NCBI GenBank assembly: GCA_001986395.2
Contig: MQVO02000011.1
Coordinates: 1 to 64,000, forward strand
Reading direction: 5' to 3'
Origin: Irpex lacteus
Lineage: Eukaryota > Basidiomycota > Agaricomycetes > Polyporales > Irpicaceae
DNA length: 64,000 nt
The position numbers and the translations under genes are program-made. Below, piece after piece: positions 34,001 to 46,440 of the stretch. Every line of letters starts with the position of its first letter. Within the stretch, counting starts at the first letter, position 1. A model generated the notes under the pieces. That model made no database searches, had not been told where the DNA came from, and saw only the letters and a list, made by a program, of their open reading frames with translations.

Positions 34001-37000
34001 TTAGAAAGTGAGCAGGGAGGCCCGTTCCTCCTTCACCGCAAACAGAATAACGAATCGACAATCGTCGGTCTTCTTCTTGAGCACCGCGTCCCGCACTTGG
34101 TTGACATATACGGACTGTTGTGCGGGAAGGGACGCCAACAACGGCTTCAAGGCAGCTTCGTCGTGAATCCAACTCGAGTTCTTCGACATCTCCTCAAAGA
34201 CGGCGATCGGCACGTCCACGCCAATGATTGGGATTCCCGATTGACCGACGGCATTCTTCAGAGAGTCCTGGAACTCGATCGCTATGGTACCATATGAGAA
34301 AAGTTCGTCTGGTTGAAACCGTGTGAAGTACAGTACCTCTGTCCATGAGTATCTGCTTTGTCTGTCTTCGCTGCTTCTTGGTTTCCTGGGGGAGGATGAG
34401 CTGCACGTTTGAGTCGGCGTTATCCTTCGCAGAGGAGGAGGTTTGCAAAGTCTCCGTCACCCATGGCGCACCAGAGATTGAAGCGTCGATACGCTTCTGC
34501 TCAGCGATTTGTTGCGACAAGAACGGGACGAGTTCGTGACGAGACACTGGGGATCCATTAGCAAAACATGATCAGTTGACGCAAGCTCAGTGTACTTACT
34601 CGCGTACTCGGTGCTTTTCAGGACACTCTTAACTTTGAACGCCGGCTGGTCTCGTCGATACAGGCGGGCACGAGGATACACAATGAACCTGATAAAAAGG
34701 GTTAAGCACGACGAAAAGACCAACAAGTCAGAAACACTCACAGTATACCCTCTCTCGAGCACTGATCTACAACATTCTCGCCTTCTGCACCACCAGACTC
34801 ATACATCATATCCGCGCTGATACCGTTCCGCCACAAAAACGCAGACACCTCCAAGCGTTCGAGCAGCGTGCCGTCGAGGTCAGACGGGTGAGCAGCAATG
34901 TAGACGTCACAACGACGAGGACTCCAGTAACCATACGAGCGACCGGTACGCAGCGACTCTTTCATGGACGAGCTCTGGAAAGAGGCCAAGGCTACGGCGA
35001 TTTTCTCCAGCGATATTTGGACACCAACGGCAGCGATCCCATCCGACCTTGACTTGACGGGCGAGAACGCGTTGATATAATTCTCGTATCTACCATTCCA
35101 TATAAGAGAGCTGTTCAACACGAAGGCAAATTGGAACCTCACCGGCCACCAGACGCAAGAACATCCCATCTTTTCAAATTCGTGGATTGCCCTTTCACGA
35201 CTTCGAAGCAGATACCGTCGAAGATGACCTGCTTGTTCCTGAGCATGAAGAGCGGCTTGAACACGATAGGTCGCGTGACACCGATAGCGACCGCGAACTG
35301 TACGGTGGCTCGGATTTCACGCAGCGGCTCGTTGATAGCGCTAAGGAATGATGGCGATATTTTCTCCAAGCGGGCGCAAATGGCGTCGATGTCAGTTCCT
35401 AGTCGACCGGTGAGCTATGGTACACGTCAACCGACATAATAAACACACACCTCCTTCGAATAGGACTTCTAGGAGATCCGCAGCATTTCGACTGAGCGCT
35501 TTGTCAAGGAGGAGCTGGCGTCGTTGCGAGTTCGACGCGTTTGACTGAAGAATCTTGAGCACTTCCGTGTAAGATGGCAGGGAGAGATGTTCAAACAGCG
35601 CAGTGCGTACTAACAATAAATTTCTATCAGCGAACTCTCCCGTGCCGCACATAGATGACTCACTCTGTGTATGCGACAGCTGAATCTCGTACTTGTCCAA
35701 GTTGGCGAAGCTGTTCATGCAGTCGGAGATAATCGAGATAGATTCAGCCGCAGAGGCACATGGACCCGAGACTGTGTCTTGAGTGATGATGTCGAAAATT
35801 GCAGTCTTGTATGATCTCGGGTGTCCTGCTACGGGGCTAGGGAAGTTCCATTCAGATAAGCCCGACCAATATATCATTCGAAACAACTCACTCTGGCTTG
35901 TACACATCGCTGACGTGGTACCTCTTGATCCGCCGTATGCCGACACGGGCAGCGACGCGAGCAAATGGAGCGAACGCGTTGTCCGGTAACGATACAGGCT
36001 TGCCGTTACGGTCAAGGAAGGCAGCGCGTGTCTGTGTATCGTCCTTGTCGACGACAGGCAAGAGGAGCGGCGGTTCCATGTCTACTGCACCGTGAAGCCG
36101 GAAAATTTGTACCATCCGATCATGAACGATCCCGTTCAGAGTGGCGTGTTCAGGAATCTCGCCGCTGTCGTAGAGGAAGGTATGACCGGGTTCAGGTTCC
36201 TGCTTGAAAAGCGCTGCCAGTACTGTCTGACGATATGGCGAATCCGACTTGACTGCAAGTTATGTCGTATCAAGAGCGATCATAATTCAGCGAGAAGTAT
36301 GAACTCACCAATCATCGCGAGGGTATTCTTGAAGTGCTCGTCTTCTACCTTTGGTGGCATAAGAGGGCTTTCCGATAGTTCCATCGCTGTCGGTCGTCTT
36401 GCAGGGTCATGCTGAAGCAACCAGGTAATGACTATCGCACTTTCAGTACACAGTCACTCAAACGTGGAATTGCACATACTCTGCCGTTGCCGCGTCCGGT
36501 GCTTATCCCAATCGGAGGGAAACTCAATCTCTGGCTGTCTGAGCTTCTCCAGGACGACAATGCGCTCCTGTGCAGTGCCAAACTGGTAGTTCATCTCAAA
36601 GAATACAATCTGCACACCATGGTAAGCAGCGATCGTAAAGAAGTAAAGACTGTATCAATACAACTACGCACCCCAAGACTGTACATGTCAGCTTTTGTCT
36701 GGTCTGACCGAGTTCCTGGTGGGTGCGATGGCGTCTTTCTGATCTCCGGAGCGATGTACAACGTCGTGCCAACCTCTAACATGGAGTTCTCAGCTGCATG
36801 TAATGGTGAGCGCGGTGAAACAATGACGTACCTAGCGTGAGATCTTCAGAGAGGAAGTTGGGATGTGGGGCGTCCAAGGGCTCGACGACGTCGAGGTTGA
36901 ACGTGGCAAGACCAAAGTCACCGACTGGTCGGTGATATGAGCATTTACTAGACAAAATCGGACTGATGACAGCTTACTTTTGCAATCCCCGTGTGCATCT

Positions 37001-40000
37001 GTAACGGAAATCCATGAGTAAAACACCCGTGAGTAAAACACTGTAAAATAACGCCTTCTAAGACACTCACCAATGAAGATATTGTTCAGCTTGATATCGC
37101 GATGGAGCTGACAGAAGTCATAAATGAATAAGTTCAATGAGTAATATCTAAAAGAGAAAACCTACAATGTTCAGGCTGGCCATATGCACCAACGCGTCCA
37201 CAAGCTGTCGGAACAATCTCCACGCCTCCTCCTCAGGTAACCCCTGCTCGTCATTCACAAGTTCCTTCAACGTCTGCCTCTCAACGTATTCCTAAAGCAA
37301 AATACCAAGCACGTATCAGTCATACACGCAACCAACCGCAATATAAAAGAGGAACCAACCATTTGGATGAATAACGTCTTGGTCAGCTTCGGCGGAGCAG
37401 TGATATCTATCATCGGATGCTGCTCGCCCCCCAAACCCACACCCAACCCCCGTCCCTGACCTTGGCCTTTCCTCCTAATCGTCATCGCCGCCGTCCTAGC
37501 CCTCAGACCGCCCACCTGCCCCCCGCTACTCTGCTCACTCCCAGCCGTATCGCTCCCCGCCACATCGCTCCCCTCCCCGCTCCCACTCCCACTTCCACTC
37601 CCGCTCCCACTATTGTCGCTATCACTCCCATTATCGCTCGTCTCGCTATTCGTGAAATGTATACTCGGGAAACTGTGCCCGTTCGACGGACTCTGCACCC
37701 CACTCCAGTCAATCGCGAGCATCTGCTCCTGGTCAAACTCGCTCCCTCCTCTCCCGCCTCCTCCGCCGAACGAGTACGTCTCCGTCGTAGACAACGACAA
37801 CTCACCCGTGCCCGTACCAGCAGACGACCCCACCGCCGAGCTCATCCCAGACTCCACATCCCCACTACTACTATACTCGATCCACGTCGTGTAATACCGC
37901 ACGATATTACGATGGTTCAGCCGACTTAACGTAGATACCTCACGGAAGAGCTTCTCCTCGCTCTGTCCCGGTCGCAGTCGGATCCGCTTGACGGCGTAGA
38001 TACGCTTGTCGAGTTTGTTTCGCGCTTTCACGACAGATCCGAACGCGCCTTTGCCTACGAACTCGAGTTCTTGCCAGTCTTCTTTCCACCGACTTGCGTG
38101 TCGCGCGACGGGAGGGCGGTAGAGCATGTAGTCCGTCGGAGGGGAGCCGCTGATGTTACTCGGGATGGGTGTATTGGGTGTGTAACCTGGATGAACATAG
38201 GTATTGAGAATGCAACGGTCTGGAATGGTGTGGTGATGAGGACGTACCGTTGATAGGTATTGCAGGCGTCTTGATCGACTCGTGGATGGGTATACCCGCG
38301 AGGCTCACCATTAACGATCCCGCCGACAGCCCCTTCTTGACCGGAGCAACCATGTTCATCACATGCTGCTGCATCCCATGCGATATCGTCGCTATCACAC
38401 ACCCCCTTTCAGTAAGCACCACCAACGAAAGAGAAGAACCATCCAGAGAAAGAGAGAGAAAACTCACAGCACCTCAACGCCTCACCCACACTCTCAAACC
38501 TCTCCATCACATCCACCCCCATCAACATCTGCAGCAGCACAATCCCCACCGCATGCACATCCCTACTCCTCGTATACACAAGCGACGAGTCCAACGCGTC
38601 CTTCGGCATCCACCCGTCCGGTCTCGGCGAGTCCGGCACGAACGAGTGCGGGGAGAACGGCTCGGAGCGGTTCATATCGAGGAGTTGGACGTAGTAGGTT
38701 GTGTGGAATAGTTTTACGCGTTTGGAGGTGGAGGTGGAGGGGGTGGTGGTGGAAGGGGAAGAGGAGGGGACGAGGCCGATGGAGTGGGGGTCGATGCCGC
38801 GGTGGATGAGGCCTGCTGTGTGTATCGCGTTGAGCGCGGATAGGACTTGTGTTATGTACTCCTATCGGCGTATCCTATCGTCAAAGTCGTCCAAGTTCTA
38901 CAACACGTATATAGACTCACCGTAGCCCTCGCCTCTTTGAGAGAATCACAATCCTCCAGCACATCCTTCAACGTCACACTGGGTCTGCGTTCATGCAATA
39001 TAACCAATCTCGAAGTCGGACTCCCACCCGAGCTCGCCAATACAAGTTTGACAGCGAGCACAGCGAGCAAGTTCGAGTGCCGCAGCCGGGTGAGTTGCCG
39101 GCAGTCTGTTTCGAGCTGCTTGAGTTTCTTCCGCGCGTGTGCGGTGGAGTAGTATTTTGACTCGAAGGATACGGTGAAGAGTTCTAGCGAGAGGGAGGGG
39201 GCTTCGTGGGGTTCGTTGACGTGTCCGTTACACAGGATAGGCTCTGCCTGATATGTCGTCCCTAACGTTTCTATTATGCACCGACAATGTGCGTTAACAG
39301 TGCGACCCGACCAATAACAGCACACAAGATGCACGTACCTTTCTCTGGATGAAACAAATGGACCTTCCGGAACCGCACACCCTGCCACTCAACATCCTCT
39401 CCAAACGCCTCCACCATCTGCCTCGGAATCCCCTCACCACCGTCCTGGACGTCCTCCACCCCCTGCTCCAGTGCACCGTCATCCGTATCAACAGCAACAT
39501 CATTCGCCGCAACCTCCGTAACGTCCGACATAGCCCTTCTCCGAGCCTGGTGCAACCGCTCCGCATTCATGCGTATCTGCTCCTCGATCGCATGTTCGCG
39601 TTCGCGCTGTCGCTCGTGTGCTTTCTCCGCCTCCGCCTCTTCTCGCTGCTTGCGTGCCTGTTCTTCTTCGTGCGCACGTCTGGCCATCTGTGCGGCTAGC
39701 GAGCCGATAGGCTCTTTCAGCGGGTGGACGTTGGCTGCGAGCCATGCTTGCGCTGCGTCGACGGCCTGTGAAGCGAGAGGGGTAATGGTAGTGGTGGTGA
39801 ATGATGGAGCGGAGAAGATAGCTCACCTCGAAGACCATTTCTGTGTCTTTTAGCGTCATTACGTGTTCTTGAATTGCCTGAGAGATTTCTGTGAGCTGGC
39901 GAGGCTTTAGCCCGGACGTGGGTGGTTGTATAGTGAAGATCGGCGCGGCCAGTTTCGGATAGGTCTTTGGAAGTCTGATAGAGGTATAAGTTACGGCAGT

Positions 40001-40290
40001 GAGAATGAATGTGCGAGTAAGGAAGAAAAAGGGGCCACGCACTTGACATGCAAACTGAAGAATGTGGTGTCCGCGTGTGCTTGGTCTGGATGTCGGACGC
40101 GGATGATGAATTCGGGCAGACGAGGTGCGCCCTATGCGTGCCACATATCGTCATTGCCTTCATAACACTCTAATAAAATATATAGACACACCTTCCAAGC
40201 CCTAGGAGGCTCCGATTCGATAAAGTCATTACCGTAGATGCTCTTGAGCGCGTATATTTCTGTCTGTTGTCGATCGAGTTCAGAGTCCAT
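34001..40290 (-). CDS. GCN2: eIF2alpha kinase GCN2
   Basis: The full GCN2 domain order is present over more than 20 exons. An RWD domain starts the protein (MDSELDRQQTEIYALKSIYG; PPTSGLKPRQLTEISQAI), followed by a charged coiled region (EEEQARKQREEAEAEK). A degenerate pseudokinase follows (FLIHRGI-like segment and SRDVHAVGIVLLQMLMGVDV). The kinase domain has ELEFVGKGAFGSVVKARN, IYAVKRIRL, LHRDIKLNNIFI, GDFGLATFNLDVVEP and VGTTLYIAPEIR. Between beta strands it carries a long Ser/Gly-rich insert, as GCN2 kinases do. A histidyl-tRNA synthetase-like domain (VARVGIRRIKRYHVSDVY; GRYENYINAF region) and the C-terminal dimer and ribosome-binding region (to the stop at 34001) complete it. GCN2 senses uncharged tRNA or stalled ribosomes and phosphorylates eIF2alpha. 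The start at 40288-40290 begins the RWD domain directly. Catalytic residues are intact. Confidence 0.94.
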
Positions 40291-40702
40291 GGCGAGTTGG
40301 AATATGAAAGCTTAAGAGGGGAGGCACCACGAGCGGGGCCTCGGCAGCTTAAGCAGACGTCGACATTGCGCTCTTTGTCGTAAATGGTTTGTCGTTGAAG
40401 AGGTGGAGGTGGAAAGAGACAAGCGACGACTGAACGTGGCCGCAGGATGCAATGTTCCACGTGGAAAAGGCGCCCATAGATCCAGGGTTCATTCCCTTAT
40501 CGGGCAGTTATCTGGCCTCGCAGATGATTGGTCGTGAATCTGGCGAATCTCTGCAATAACTAGGATATGCTTTAGATAATGGAGAGCCGTACAAGCAAAC
40601 CTAAATGGTTGACTCAAGTGTCGAGAACTGCACAGATCGTACCCAGCGATCACAACCCTCATCTAATCTCACGAGCGTCTCAGATCAACCCACCCTTACA
40701 CG
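40291..40702. promoter_or_regulatory. Divergent promoter, GCN2 / CGI121, with a Gcn4-type element
   Basis: 412 bp between two start codons. A perfect TGACTCA, the consensus for the Gcn4/Cpc1 bZIP activator, lies at 40610-40616, 87 bp before the CGI121 ATG. GCN2 is the kinase that triggers Gcn4 translation, so a feedback loop is possible. Binding is inferred from the consensus only. Confidence 0.55.
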
Positions 40703-41501
40703 ATGGAAGTATACCACTACCACCAATTCCCCCCTCACCTCCGCACAGTCCACATCGCCCTCTTCTCCAACGTCCAAAATGCTGCAGAACTAAGAACGCG
40801 GCTCGTACAGGCTGCGGGGATGACGGGCCCGGAGGGTGAGAGGGAGAGGGAGGCTGTTAATTTTGCGTTTGTTGATGCTAGACTTGTGAGTTGCCTGGGT
40901 TTGTTTGTGAGATGGATGTTGAGGGGAGTGGGGTGGGTGGGATTTTGTAGATAGCGAGCGTGCAGCATTTGAAGACTGCGGTGTATCATGCTGCGTTGGC
41001 TGCTACGCAGGGCGCGTTGAAGACCAAGTACGTCCACTCTGAGATTATATGGATTCTGAACCCTACGAACAACGTGAGTCTTCCTCCCTCCCTCTCTCTC
41101 TCCCTCTCCCGAAGTACGCTATCTGTATATTGATCGCATTCTAGATCACAGAAGCTCTGAGACGATACGGCGTATCCGCAACTACCAAATCCCTCTTCGT
41201 CGTTCGTGTAGACCAGCAGATCGACGGGCTCGAAGAGCAGCTCTCGAATGTTGTGCAAGGGGATCTCGTACCTCTTACTCATTTGGAGAGTATCACGGAC
41301 TGGGATACCATCAAGAAGGTACGTGAGCACACCAATGGAAAGTTGAGAACGATGGTGATTGACCGGTGGATGGCGCGATAGCATTATAAGCTGAACACTG
41401 AGCCTGCTATACGGAATGCTGGTGGAGACAGGACGATCGAGCGTAGGAAGATAGATACAATTGTAACGAGCTCGGTGGCGACGAAGTTGGTTGCGGCATA
41501 G
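40703..41501 (+). CDS. CGI121: EKC/KEOPS complex subunit CGI121
   Basis: Five exons read MEVYHYHQFPPHLRTVHIAL, FSNVQNAAELRTRLVQAA, NFAFVDARLIASVQHLKTAV, YHAALAATQGALKTKYVHSE, IIWILNPTNNITEALRRYGV, SLFVVRVDQQIDGLEEQLSN, VVQGDLVPLTHLESITDWDT, then HYKLNTEPAIRNAGG and a C-terminal IVTSSVATKLVAA before the stop at 41499-41501. This matches the CGI121/TPRKB family in order and length (about 190 residues). CGI121 binds the Bud32 kinase within KEOPS and helps place tRNA for N6-threonylcarbamoyladenosine synthesis at position 37; in yeast the complex also acts at telomeres. A second, broken copy lies at the right window edge (63548-64000). The gene is divergent from GCN2. Confidence 0.93.
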
Positions 41502-42755
41502 ATCTATTTGTAAAGTCTTAAGGAGGCAACGACTACGGTGCGTCTCAGTGTGTTCTAACATCTTTGGCCTGTATTCTATCTCTAATTAGTGTTAAGCTGG
41601 TGTGGTACCATGATACGCAGGTGTACATCACGCAACTCCTCTGCGCTCAATGCGATCCCTAATCCACGGAGGCATGGAGCCGCCCTTCATCGGACTCGTG
41701 CCAGGCTTCCACGACCTCCTCGATCGTTTCTCAACCACATGCATGAAAGAGAAGTTTGGTAGTATTTTAGGTGCCTTGTGCTCGTCTACTTCTTTCTTTC
41801 TTCCACTTTTCTCAGTCGGTGGGTGTCTCCCCGTCACCTACGGTTAAACATCTCCATGTTGTATCACTATTGCGCCTTACGCTCCAACTCCAACTCCTGC
41901 TCAACCTACTTATATTCAATACGTACGCAAAACTGCAACCCGGGCGAGCTTTCGAGTTGTACGGGCCGCAGCGAAATAACCATGAGTCATTGAATAGACG
42001 AACACGCACTAATTTTACTGGCGTACACTTGAGATCTTGACCGTTCAATAGTCTAAATCACGATCTTAACATCGCCGCCAAGTTGAACGGAGGCAGTATC
42101 GAGCCATACGTTGGGCGTGAGAGATGATCTGGCAGTAGGGGTGGGAGGAGTGTGTAATAGACATGACACCCACACGCGGCTGTGGCCCGCATATGTACAG
42201 TCCAATGACTATCTGATTACTGAAGAGGAAGGGTGTCAGCGGCCGCTTTCATTCTGTCATGTAATTAGTCTCTCCGTACTCACCCACGCTCCTGCTCAAC
42301 GATGTATGGAGCATGCATGAGTAGGCATCGAGGCTAGCGTGCAGTATTCTCTCAGCCCAGAGTAAGGAGGCCCGAGGCACTGGGACGAAAGAGAGTCGTG
42401 AGTAGAGTCTGTATGAAGCCCGCGGGAACATCGCATCTTCTGCTCTGTGAACGAGAGCGAAAAACAGAGATACAGAGCCCGTACCGAGGATAGCCACGAC
42501 GTTGAGCCTACGGAGTCTCACAGACGAGTGTTCAAAGGAATAGAATCAATTTGAAGTCGTGGAGGTCGCATGTAAAAGCCGTACATAAAACTGAGCGCGG
42601 TCGATCAGTCTTGCACGCCTTCTTCCCTCCCCTCATCTCACTTCCCTCGTCCAGCCCATTCCTCCCGCGTCGACTCGCTCCCTTTCGACAGCTCGAGGTC
42701 TCGGTTTTTTGTGTCTTGTGTTTCTCTAGCACTCGGATTCGATAGCAGTCAAGTC
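41502..42755. other. Intergenic, 1.25 kb
   Basis: Between CGI121 and NEP1. It contains one open stretch (41650-41847, +) with no recognised domain, and a pyrimidine-rich block (about 42610-42680) just before the NEP1 start, as is common near fungal transcription starts. No RNA gene or repeat was recognised. Confidence 0.5.
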
Positions 42756-44295
42756 ATGACAGGTCTCATCGCAGGTCGTCGCAGGCGGCAGTCTCTCTCT
42801 GGCGGGGACATCATCAGCCCCATAGCCACACGCCCCTCCCACAAACTCAAAGCCCACGAACTCGACACCCCGCCCCGACCAAAGTCCACACCAGCACACG
42901 AGCGTCCTCTCCGCCGCCGTCGCCAACAGGAGGAAGAAGATCTGGAAGATGAGCTAGAAAAGGAAGGCACGGGCACGGCTGAGATGAACGTAGACCACCA
43001 CGACCGCGACTCTGACTCGGACTCTTCTACCTCCGCCCCGTCCTCACCAGTCAAAAACACTCTCGCACCCGCAGACAGACCCACCCGTCCTCTCCCCCGC
43101 AAGATGAATGTCACTTCGAACAACACATCGAACAACCCGATGCCCCAGCCTGCGAACCCGCACATGCTCCCCGTCCAAGCCCACGTACCCAAAGGCGGTG
43201 TCGCATCGTCCCAGCGCCGGCTCTTCGTTATTCTGGAGCAGGCGTGTCTGGAGGCGTATAGAGTGAGCACGGGAGGGAGGAGCAAGAATGGGAGGGAGGG
43301 AGACGTCAAGTATGCGTTGCTTAATTGTGACGACCATCAGGGGATACTTGCGAAGACTGGACGGGACATCGCGGATGCTAGACCGGATATCACTCACCAG
43401 GTGCGTTATCTTCATTTTGTTTTTTCGATGTGGTTGTGCGAGCGCGTTGGGTTTTGCTGAACGTGCAAAAATTTTCTAGTGCCTCCTCACGCTGCTCGAC
43501 TCTCCGCTCAACAAAGCCGGCCTCCTCCAAATATACATCCACACAGCCAAAGGAGTACTCATCGAAGTAAACCCACACGTGAGAATCCCCAGGACGTTCA
43601 AGCGGTTCAGCGGGCTCATGGGTGCGTTCCCCTTTCTTCTTCCTCCTCTCCCCTCCTCTCTCTCCCTCCTTCCTGCGACCCCTGACGAATACGATTTTCT
43701 TTGTTTTCGTACGTATAGTACAATTGCTCCACAAACTCTCCATCCGAGGCCAGAACGGACCCGAAAAGCTGCTCAAAGTCATCAAAGTACGCTTATATCC
43801 CCTATCTCACTGAGATGAAGTGATCTAATCTTATCCCTCTTTCTTCGCGCGCAGAATCCGGTGACGGACCACCTCCCCGTGAACACCATCAAACTCAGTG
43901 CGTCTTCCCTCTTCCCTTCCTCCTTCTCCTTCCTCCTCCCTTCCTCCCTCCTCTCCCTTCTCTACCTATTCCGCTTCAACTAACATTGACGCTCGCTTAC
44001 AGCGCTCTCCGGCGACGCCCCAGTAGTGCGCCTCTCCAAGTACCTCCCCACCCTCCCCGAGACACACTCCATCGCCGTCTTCGTCGGCGCCATGGCACGC
44101 GGGGCGGATAACTTTGCGGACGGCGTTGTGGATGCTAAGATTGGGATTAGTGAGTATCCGTTGAGTGCGAGTGTTGCTTGTGGGAAGGTGCGTGTTTGTG
44201 TTTTTTGTTATTTCAGTCATTCGCTCATGCCGCATTCCGTGTGTTTTCGCCAACAGTTCTGCTGCGCCCTCGAAGAGATGTGGGACATCGTCTGA
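42756..44295 (+). CDS. EMG1: Ribosome biogenesis protein NEP1/EMG1 (18S rRNA pseudouridine N1-methyltransferase)
   Basis: The first about 140 residues are a low-complexity, acidic and Ser/Pro-rich extension. The SPOUT methyltransferase follows: [111 protein letters not shown], then [18 protein letters not shown] and [20 protein letters not shown]. The end is [12 protein letters not shown] with the stop at 44293-44295. The last two blocks form the SAM-binding trefoil knot. Nep1 methylates the hypermodified pseudouridine of 18S rRNA and helps assemble the 40S head in the nucleolus. I chose the ATG at 42756; an upstream in-frame ATG (42711) would add 15 residues without family support. Intron positions (for example near 43400 and 44186) are short and canonical. 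Confidence 0.94.
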
Positions 44296-45082
44296 AGGTC
44301 TCATCGGCTCGACCTCTCCCGTCACCTCTCGTCTCTCGTCTCTTGGGATCCCTGTTTACCACCAAAACGTAATATGTATTTCTGCTTCCATCTCCCCCAT
44401 CCTCTTGCCCCTGCTCCTACCAACCCTCATATTGCCCCTATTCTCCCTTACCCCGACCCCAACCCCGACCCCCACATCGACGACGACCCCCCCTCGTCCG
44501 CATTCAACCTGCGGCAGGCCGGTCCTCGTCGATCACCCAACTTGTTTTCATTCGCTTCGTCCAACTCTGACCATTTTTGCTCGACGCACCCAACTCAAAC
44601 TCGTACATCACTATACTACCTCCTCACCCACCATGCTTCACGAAACACCCGAAATTTTTGCATTAATGACACTCACGATACGTTCATACGCCGCATCTAC
44701 ATCACACTTGCTGTACCGCTAGCTCTTTTCTCTCACCTCCCCCTCTCCCATCTTCTCACCCACCCCTCCCTTTCACACTCACCCTCTGCCAACCCCCTTT
44801 ACCCATCACACACTCACACACTCTCCATTCACCGTCCACACATTCACCATTCGATAGTATCACGACGATACCAGGGACCCCCGTCGGCTGCACTCAACTT
44901 GCGGCTCACGGATCTGTCCCTTTTTCACCTTTTTTCCACCCTTTACTTTTCTTGTTCGTGCTCAGTTGTGGGTTCTCTTTTTGTGCTGTTTGTTTGTTTG
45001 TAATTCAAATTCAAATCCGATTCAAGTTTTGCAAGGTCCGTTCGGGGAGTCAGTGCGCGCAGGGCCCAGACGTAAGCGAGGC

Positions 45083-45138
45083 TTTATTAGCTGTCATGCA
45101 TGTTACGGTATTTATTAGCTGTCATGCATGTTCCGGTA
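45083..45138. repeat. 28-bp tandem repeat, two units, one mismatch
   Basis: TTTATTAGCTGTCATGCATG followed by TT(A/C)CGGTA occurs at 45083-45110 and again at 45111-45138. The counterpart unit near 50320 lacks it, so it arose after the larger duplication. Confidence 0.85.
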
Positions 45139-46323
45139 TTCGACGGTGCGTTTCATTGACCGAGTTGACCGTGACATGTGCGCTGACGAACGGCTACTAC
45201 TACTACTAGGATTTGCCTGCTTGATATCGTTCGATGCGCGTGCCGATATCACTCGAAGCACTGGAATACGTCTACTTGTACGTGTTGGTGAGTGCCTTGC
45301 ATAGCTTCGAAACTTCGATGACGGCCGCATCTTACATCTCCTGGGGGATATCACAGCCCTAGCTCGCTTATGACCGTCGCTCCTGAAGGAACATCGTGTC
45401 CTCTTGGATAAAGTTCAAGGGTGGCATGCTATGCTCTACTTCTTCCGACTACGTATCGTCACTGCAGTGAGTTCGCAATTTCTTCCACCTTCTACGACGT
45501 GTACGGCGTTGACACTATGCAGCTGAGCTTATATGGGGGAAGCGTGTGGCTGTTCTATTTGGAATCCTAACATTCTTACATTCGTTGCCGACGTCGACGG
45601 AGCTTTCGTCAATTCGTGTGGGTAATGTTTTCTCAACAGTCCTCCAGACAATCTTTAACTCATAGTCCATCGCGTTGCTCCTAGTACGAGCGTATCCCAT
45701 TGCAGGTTCGGGCTCTAGACGGGGTTCAGGTCGGCGGAGGCGCATATGTAAGTAAGTGCAGGCAATGCAGGTGAAGATTCCGCGTTCGACGTTTCTCTGA
45801 TTTATATTTCCAGATCGCGTACTGCGGAGGCGATGTCTATTTGATCATAAAGTTGTCCGTGGCGTTTACTGTACTAACACGCCGCTCAGACTGTGTCATC
45901 TTGCACTACGACGACAATCGTCTGATACGTCGTTTCGGCGCATGGCCCCCATGCCGTGTCGTAGAGGAAGTAGGACATGGTGAATTTTATGGGTAGGTGT
46001 TGAGGATTAACATCATCATTAGATCCACGTGTCAAAGATTTGGCCTCACACCCTGCGGCGCTGGTTCCAAGGTCGGTCCATAGCAAAATCAGCACATTTA
46101 TGCAACTAGAAAGCGAACGACCACAGGTTGCTTGTATTCTGTTATACCGCAAACAGGCCTTTATGCGCGTTACTTTAAGCTTCCCGTGCGCGTTGCACAG
46201 TGTTATAACACTCCGCGCGGCTTCCATACGGGCTCCATCATGTACGCCGGTTGCGTTGCTCAGAATCACGCGTCTGTTCGTATAGAGCCTGACATACTGA
46301 CAGTCGGCGGTCGCTAAGGGATT

Positions 46324-46334
46324 GGCTATATAGG
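46324..46334 (+). promoter_or_regulatory. TATA box of proximal F-box-like gene
   Basis: GGCTATATAGG lies 107 bp before the start codon at 46441. The same word is kept before the distal copy (51390-51399), and the leader between TATA and ATG is highly similar in both. Confidence 0.6.
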
Positions 46335-46440
46335 AGCTCTTTGTAACTTTCGTTCTTCACGATCTCTCTTATACCGTTCACTGTACGTCGTTTCCCGATT
46401 CATGACAGTCGGAAGCCGCCACTGAATGACTGATTAGACA

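Larger units (their letters stand above)
44296..46440. other. Intergenic, 2.1 kb, includes the start of the duplicated unit
   Basis: The first part (44380-44850) is C/T-rich low-complexity sequence; its long open frame is a composition artefact. From about 44870 on, the sequence is related to 50112 onward (for example TGCACTCAACTTGCGGCTCA at 44889 and 50134), so the tandem duplication starts here. A 28-bp tandem repeat lies at 45083-45138. The last 110 bp hold the promoter of the F-box-like gene. Confidence 0.6.

Noticed and set aside
37417..37929. 170-codon plus-strand frame over GCN2
   Set aside because: It is antisense to the Ser/Gly-repeat insert and kinase N-lobe of GCN2 and has only repetitive Pro/Thr/Arg composition.
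44374..45003. 209-codon open frame (+)
   Set aside because: It runs through C/T-rich low-complexity sequence (Pro, Ser, His, Leu) directly after NEP1, has no domain, and its end is inside the duplicated non-coding unit without conservation.
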